Notes under the pieces: model-generated
What the model was told of the DNA's origin: nothing
The model's database searches: none
What the model saw: only the letters and a program-made list of their open reading frames with translations
Program-made: the position numbers and the translations under genes
Origin: Verrucomicrobiota bacterium
GTDB taxonomy: Bacteria; Verrucomicrobiota; Verrucomicrobiia; Opitutales; UBA2995
Direction of reading: 5' to 3'
NCBI GenBank assembly: GCA_027297085.1
Contig: JAPUIL010000268.1
Coordinates: 1 to 7,587, forward strand
DNA length: 7,587 nucleotides
Shown: positions 5,277 to 7,587 of the stretch, one piece after another
Layout: every line of letters begins with the position of its first letter
How positions within the stretch are numbered: position 1 is the first letter of the stretch

Positions 5277-7587
5277 TTAATCGTTAAATGCCTGATCGAG
5301 AAGCGCGCTTTGTTCAAACTTATGTAGCGCGAGAGATCCAACCGCGGGACTGGCGCTTCCGCTTCTCCCTGCATATTTTGGTTTTTGATTAAATGCCAGT
5401 TCGAGGCGTGGGGCGATGAAGCTCCACGCACCCATGTTTTGCGGCTCTTCCTGGCACCAAACGATGGCTTCCGCGCTTTTATATTTCCTGGCCAATTCAG
5501 TCATCCTGTCTTTGTGAAATGGATACATTTGCTCAACGCGAATTATGGCAGTGTCATTTACGCCATGGTCTTTCCGGTAATTATATAGGTCCCAATAAAC
5601 TTTCCCAGTGCAGAAGATAATACGCTTAACCTTTTTGGAAGCCTCCGCGTCATCAAGTATTTCCTCAAACACCTTTTCTTGCAAGTCGCTGAAGGGTGAG
5701 GCCGCATCCCGGTTTCTCAACATGCTTTTAGGTGCCATGATAATCAGAGGCTTGGTGAAGTCGCGGCGCATTTGCCGTCTCAACACATGAAAGTACTGGG
5801 CCGGAGTCGAAAGATTGCATACCTGAATATTGTTTTCTGCTCCTGCTTGCAGGAACCTTTCCAGGCGGGCCGAAGAGTGTTCAGGACCTTGGCCTTCGTA
5901 ACCGTGTGGCAGCAGCATCACGATTCCGGATACGCGTTGCCATTTGGTTTCACTGCTTGAAATGAATTGGTCGATGACTACCTGTGCTCCATTTACAAAG
6001 TCGCCAAACTGTGCTTCCCAGATGCATAACATCTCCGGAAAATCCTGTGAGTACCCGTAATCGAAACCAAGGATGGCTGCTTCCGACAAGGTCGAGTTGT
6101 AAACACAGAATTGGGCTTGGCCTTCATCCATGTTGTTGAGCGGAATGTATCGTTCGCGGTTTTTGATATCGTAGAATACCGAGTGCCGTTGGCTGAAGGT
6201 GCCTCGTCGCGAATCCTGCCCGCTTAACCGAACCGGCGTACCTTCAACCAGCAAGGTGCCTAGTGCCAGGGACTCAGCGTAAGCCCAATCGATGGGTTGG
6301 TCGTCATCCCAGGCTTTTTTGCGACTGGTGATTAGTCGTTTGATTTTCGGATTTACATTAAAACTTTCAGGCACAGTAGTGAGCCCCGTAACCACTTGTT
6401 TTAGTAGTTCCCGGCTTACAGAAGTAGGAGCAGGATCGAACGAGTACCGCGTGCCTTGTTCCTTCAGCCGTTTGCGTTCTTTTTTTATGGCCTCCAACGC
6501 AGCTTCCTTGTCCGGATTCTCCTCCGATAACGCTTGTTTGTGTTTTACCGATTTGAAGGCTGCTTCCAGAGTTTCATGAAATTTATTCTCGATTTGTTTT
6601 ACCTCTTGGCCGGTTAAACTTCCTTCTTCTATCAGGTGGTCACACATAATCTGAGAGATACTTTTATGCGTACGAATTTCCTTGTAGAGAGTAGGCTGTG
6701 TGAAGGCGGGCTCGTCAGTTTCGTTGTGACCGTGCTTGCGGTAACAATACATGTCGATCACTACATCCCGTTGAAAGATCTGGCGAAACTCAAGGGCCAG
6801 TTCTATCACCATGACTACGGATAAAGGGTCGTCTCCATTGACGTGAATTATTGGCGCTTCAATCATCTTGGCCACGTCCGTGCAATACTGGCTCGATCGT
6901 GCATCGTGGGGTAAGGTGGTAAACCCAATTTGGTTGTTCACGATGATGTGGATGGTGCCTCCGGTGCGGTAACCTTGTAACTGGGAGAAATTCAGTGTTT
7001 CAGCTACTACCCCCTGGCCGGCAAACGCGGCATCTCCATGTATCAAGACAGGCAATACCTTTTTGCGCTCGAGATCTCCGCGGATTCGCTGACGCGCCCG
7101 GGTCTTTCCCTGAACAACCGGGTCGACGGCTTCCAGGTGACTTGGATTGGCAGCAATCTGCATTTCCACCTGCGGCCCCGCGTTGGTCGTTATCATGGAG
7201 TGAAATCCCAAGTGATATTTTACATCCCCGTCTCCAAAGGCGGTATTTGGTATATAGTTTTCCGCAAACTCCTGGAAAACAAACTCGTAAGATTTGCGTA
7301 GCACATTTGTCAATACATTGAGTCGGCCACGGTGAGCCATGCCTACTACAATTTCCTCCACCCCGGCTGTGGGTGCGTATTGCACGATACCATCCAGGGC
7401 GGCAATGAGCGTTTCCGCGCCTTCCAGGGAGAAACGTTTTTGCCCCAAGTAGCGTGTGTGGAGAAATCGCTCGAAGGACTCGGCCTCCATGATCTTGGTT
7501 AAAATTCTAACTTTTTTCTCCGCATCGAAGTTGGGGCGATTTTGGGAGGGTTCGATCCGGTCCTGAATCCAACGACGCACTTCTGTT
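5277..7587 (-). CDS. sucA: 2-oxoglutarate dehydrogenase E1, N-terminus beyond the window
   Basis: E1 uses thiamine diphosphate to decarboxylate 2-oxoglutarate and succinylate the E2 lipoyl group, the committed step of the complex. The frame stays open to the right edge (codons for Thr and Glu precede the GTG at 7580), so that GTG is internal. 769 residues are visible. Alignment by eye with E. coli SucA suggests about 165-175 N-terminal residues are missing, including the E2-binding segment. Numbering from the GTG, conserved active-site histidines appear as His83 in MAHRGRLN, His123 in KYHLGF and His567 in [10 protein letters not shown]. The ThDP/Mg segment runs from [10 protein letters not shown] (181-190) to NNQIGFTT (215-222). 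Glu500 in TLSE is the probable cofactor-activating glutamate. The C-terminal [12 protein letters not shown] and [13 protein letters not shown] are standard. Residues about 335-390 form a charged, probably helical stretch that diverges from E. coli. It is the first visible gene of the operon; its promoter is outside the window. Confidence 0.97.
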   Translation of the reverse strand, partial: TEVRRWIQDRIEPSQNRPNFDAEKKVRILTKIMEAESFERFLHTRYLGQKRFSLEGAETLIAALDGIVQYAPTAGVEEIVVGMAHRGRLNVLTNVLRKSYEFVFQEFAENYIPNTAFGDGDVKYHLGFHSMITTNAGPQVEMQIAANPSHLEAVDPVVQGKTRARQRIRGDLERKKVLPVLIHGDAAFAGQGVVAETLNFSQLQGYRTGGTIHIIVNNQIGFTTLPHDARSSQYCTDVAKMIEAPIIHVNGDDPLSVVMVIELALEFRQIFQRDVVIDMYCYRKHGHNETDEPAFTQPTLYKEIRTHKSISQIMCDHLIEEGSLTGQEVKQIENKFHETLEAAFKSVKHKQALSEENPDKEAALEAIKKERKRLKEQGTRYSFDPAPTSVSRELLKQVVTGLTTVPESFNVNPKIKRLITSRKKAWDDDQPIDWAYAESLALGTLLVEGTPVRLSGQDSRRGTFSQRHSVFYDIKNRERYIPLNNMDEGQAQFCVYNSTLSEAAILGFDYGYSQDFPEMLCIWEAQFGDFVNGAQVVIDQFISSSETKWQRVSGIVMLLPHGYEGQGPEHSSARLERFLQAGAENNIQVCNLSTPAQYFHVLRRQMRRDFTKPLIIMAPKSMLRNRDAASPFSDLQEKVFEEILDDAEASKKVKRIIFCTGKVYWDLYNYRKDHGVNDTAIIRVEQMYPFHKDRMTELARKYKSAEAIVWCQEEPQNMGAWSFIAPRLELAFNQKPKYAGRSGSASPAVGSLALHKFEQSALLDQAFND

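Noticed and set aside
7578..7580. GTG as a possible sucA start
   Set aside because: The frame continues to the window edge and a full SucA needs about 165-175 more N-terminal residues.

Overview
The window holds the 3' end of a fatty-acid synthesis cluster on the + strand (fabG-acpP-fabF) facing a 2-oxoglutarate dehydrogenase operon on the - strand (sucA-sucB-lpd, read right to left). The two end in a shared convergent intergenic region of about 350 bases. fabG is cut by the left edge and sucA by the right edge; acpP, fabF, sucB and lpd are complete. All six are core-metabolism genes of well-known families. I see no defence, secretion or biosynthetic system that would count as new, and no tRNA, rRNA or CRISPR array.

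The fatty-acid genes act together in the type II system. AcpP carries the growing acyl chain, FabF condenses it with malonyl-ACP, and FabG reduces the resulting 3-ketoacyl-ACP. The - strand genes encode all three parts of the 2-oxoglutarate dehydrogenase complex: the E1 decarboxylase, the lipoyl-bearing E2 succinyltransferase and the E3 flavoprotein. Together they convert 2-oxoglutarate, CoA and NAD+ to succinyl-CoA, CO2 and NADH in the TCA cycle. This points to an aerobic or respiring bacterium with a full oxidative cycle. GC is close to half. The visible gene starts have no good Shine-Dalgarno sequence. Gene order, protein style and the small palindromic element suggest a Gram-negative of the PVC group, most likely Verrucomicrobiota (Opitutae-like). 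That placement is inference from memory and is not proven here.

The most notable non-coding feature is in the convergent gap. About 200 bases (roughly 2288-2487) have 17-base inverted ends with one mismatch and are bracketed by an exact 13-base direct repeat. The left copy of that repeat overlaps the fabF stop codon. This is the architecture of a small non-autonomous transposable element (MITE-like) with a target-site duplication. Next to it, 2501-2593 can fold into a closed multi-hairpin structure that may be the original terminator region of the two operons. Within the coding regions, the clearest oddity is in Lpd: the NAD-binding GxGxxGxxxG fingerprint has serine in place of two glycines.
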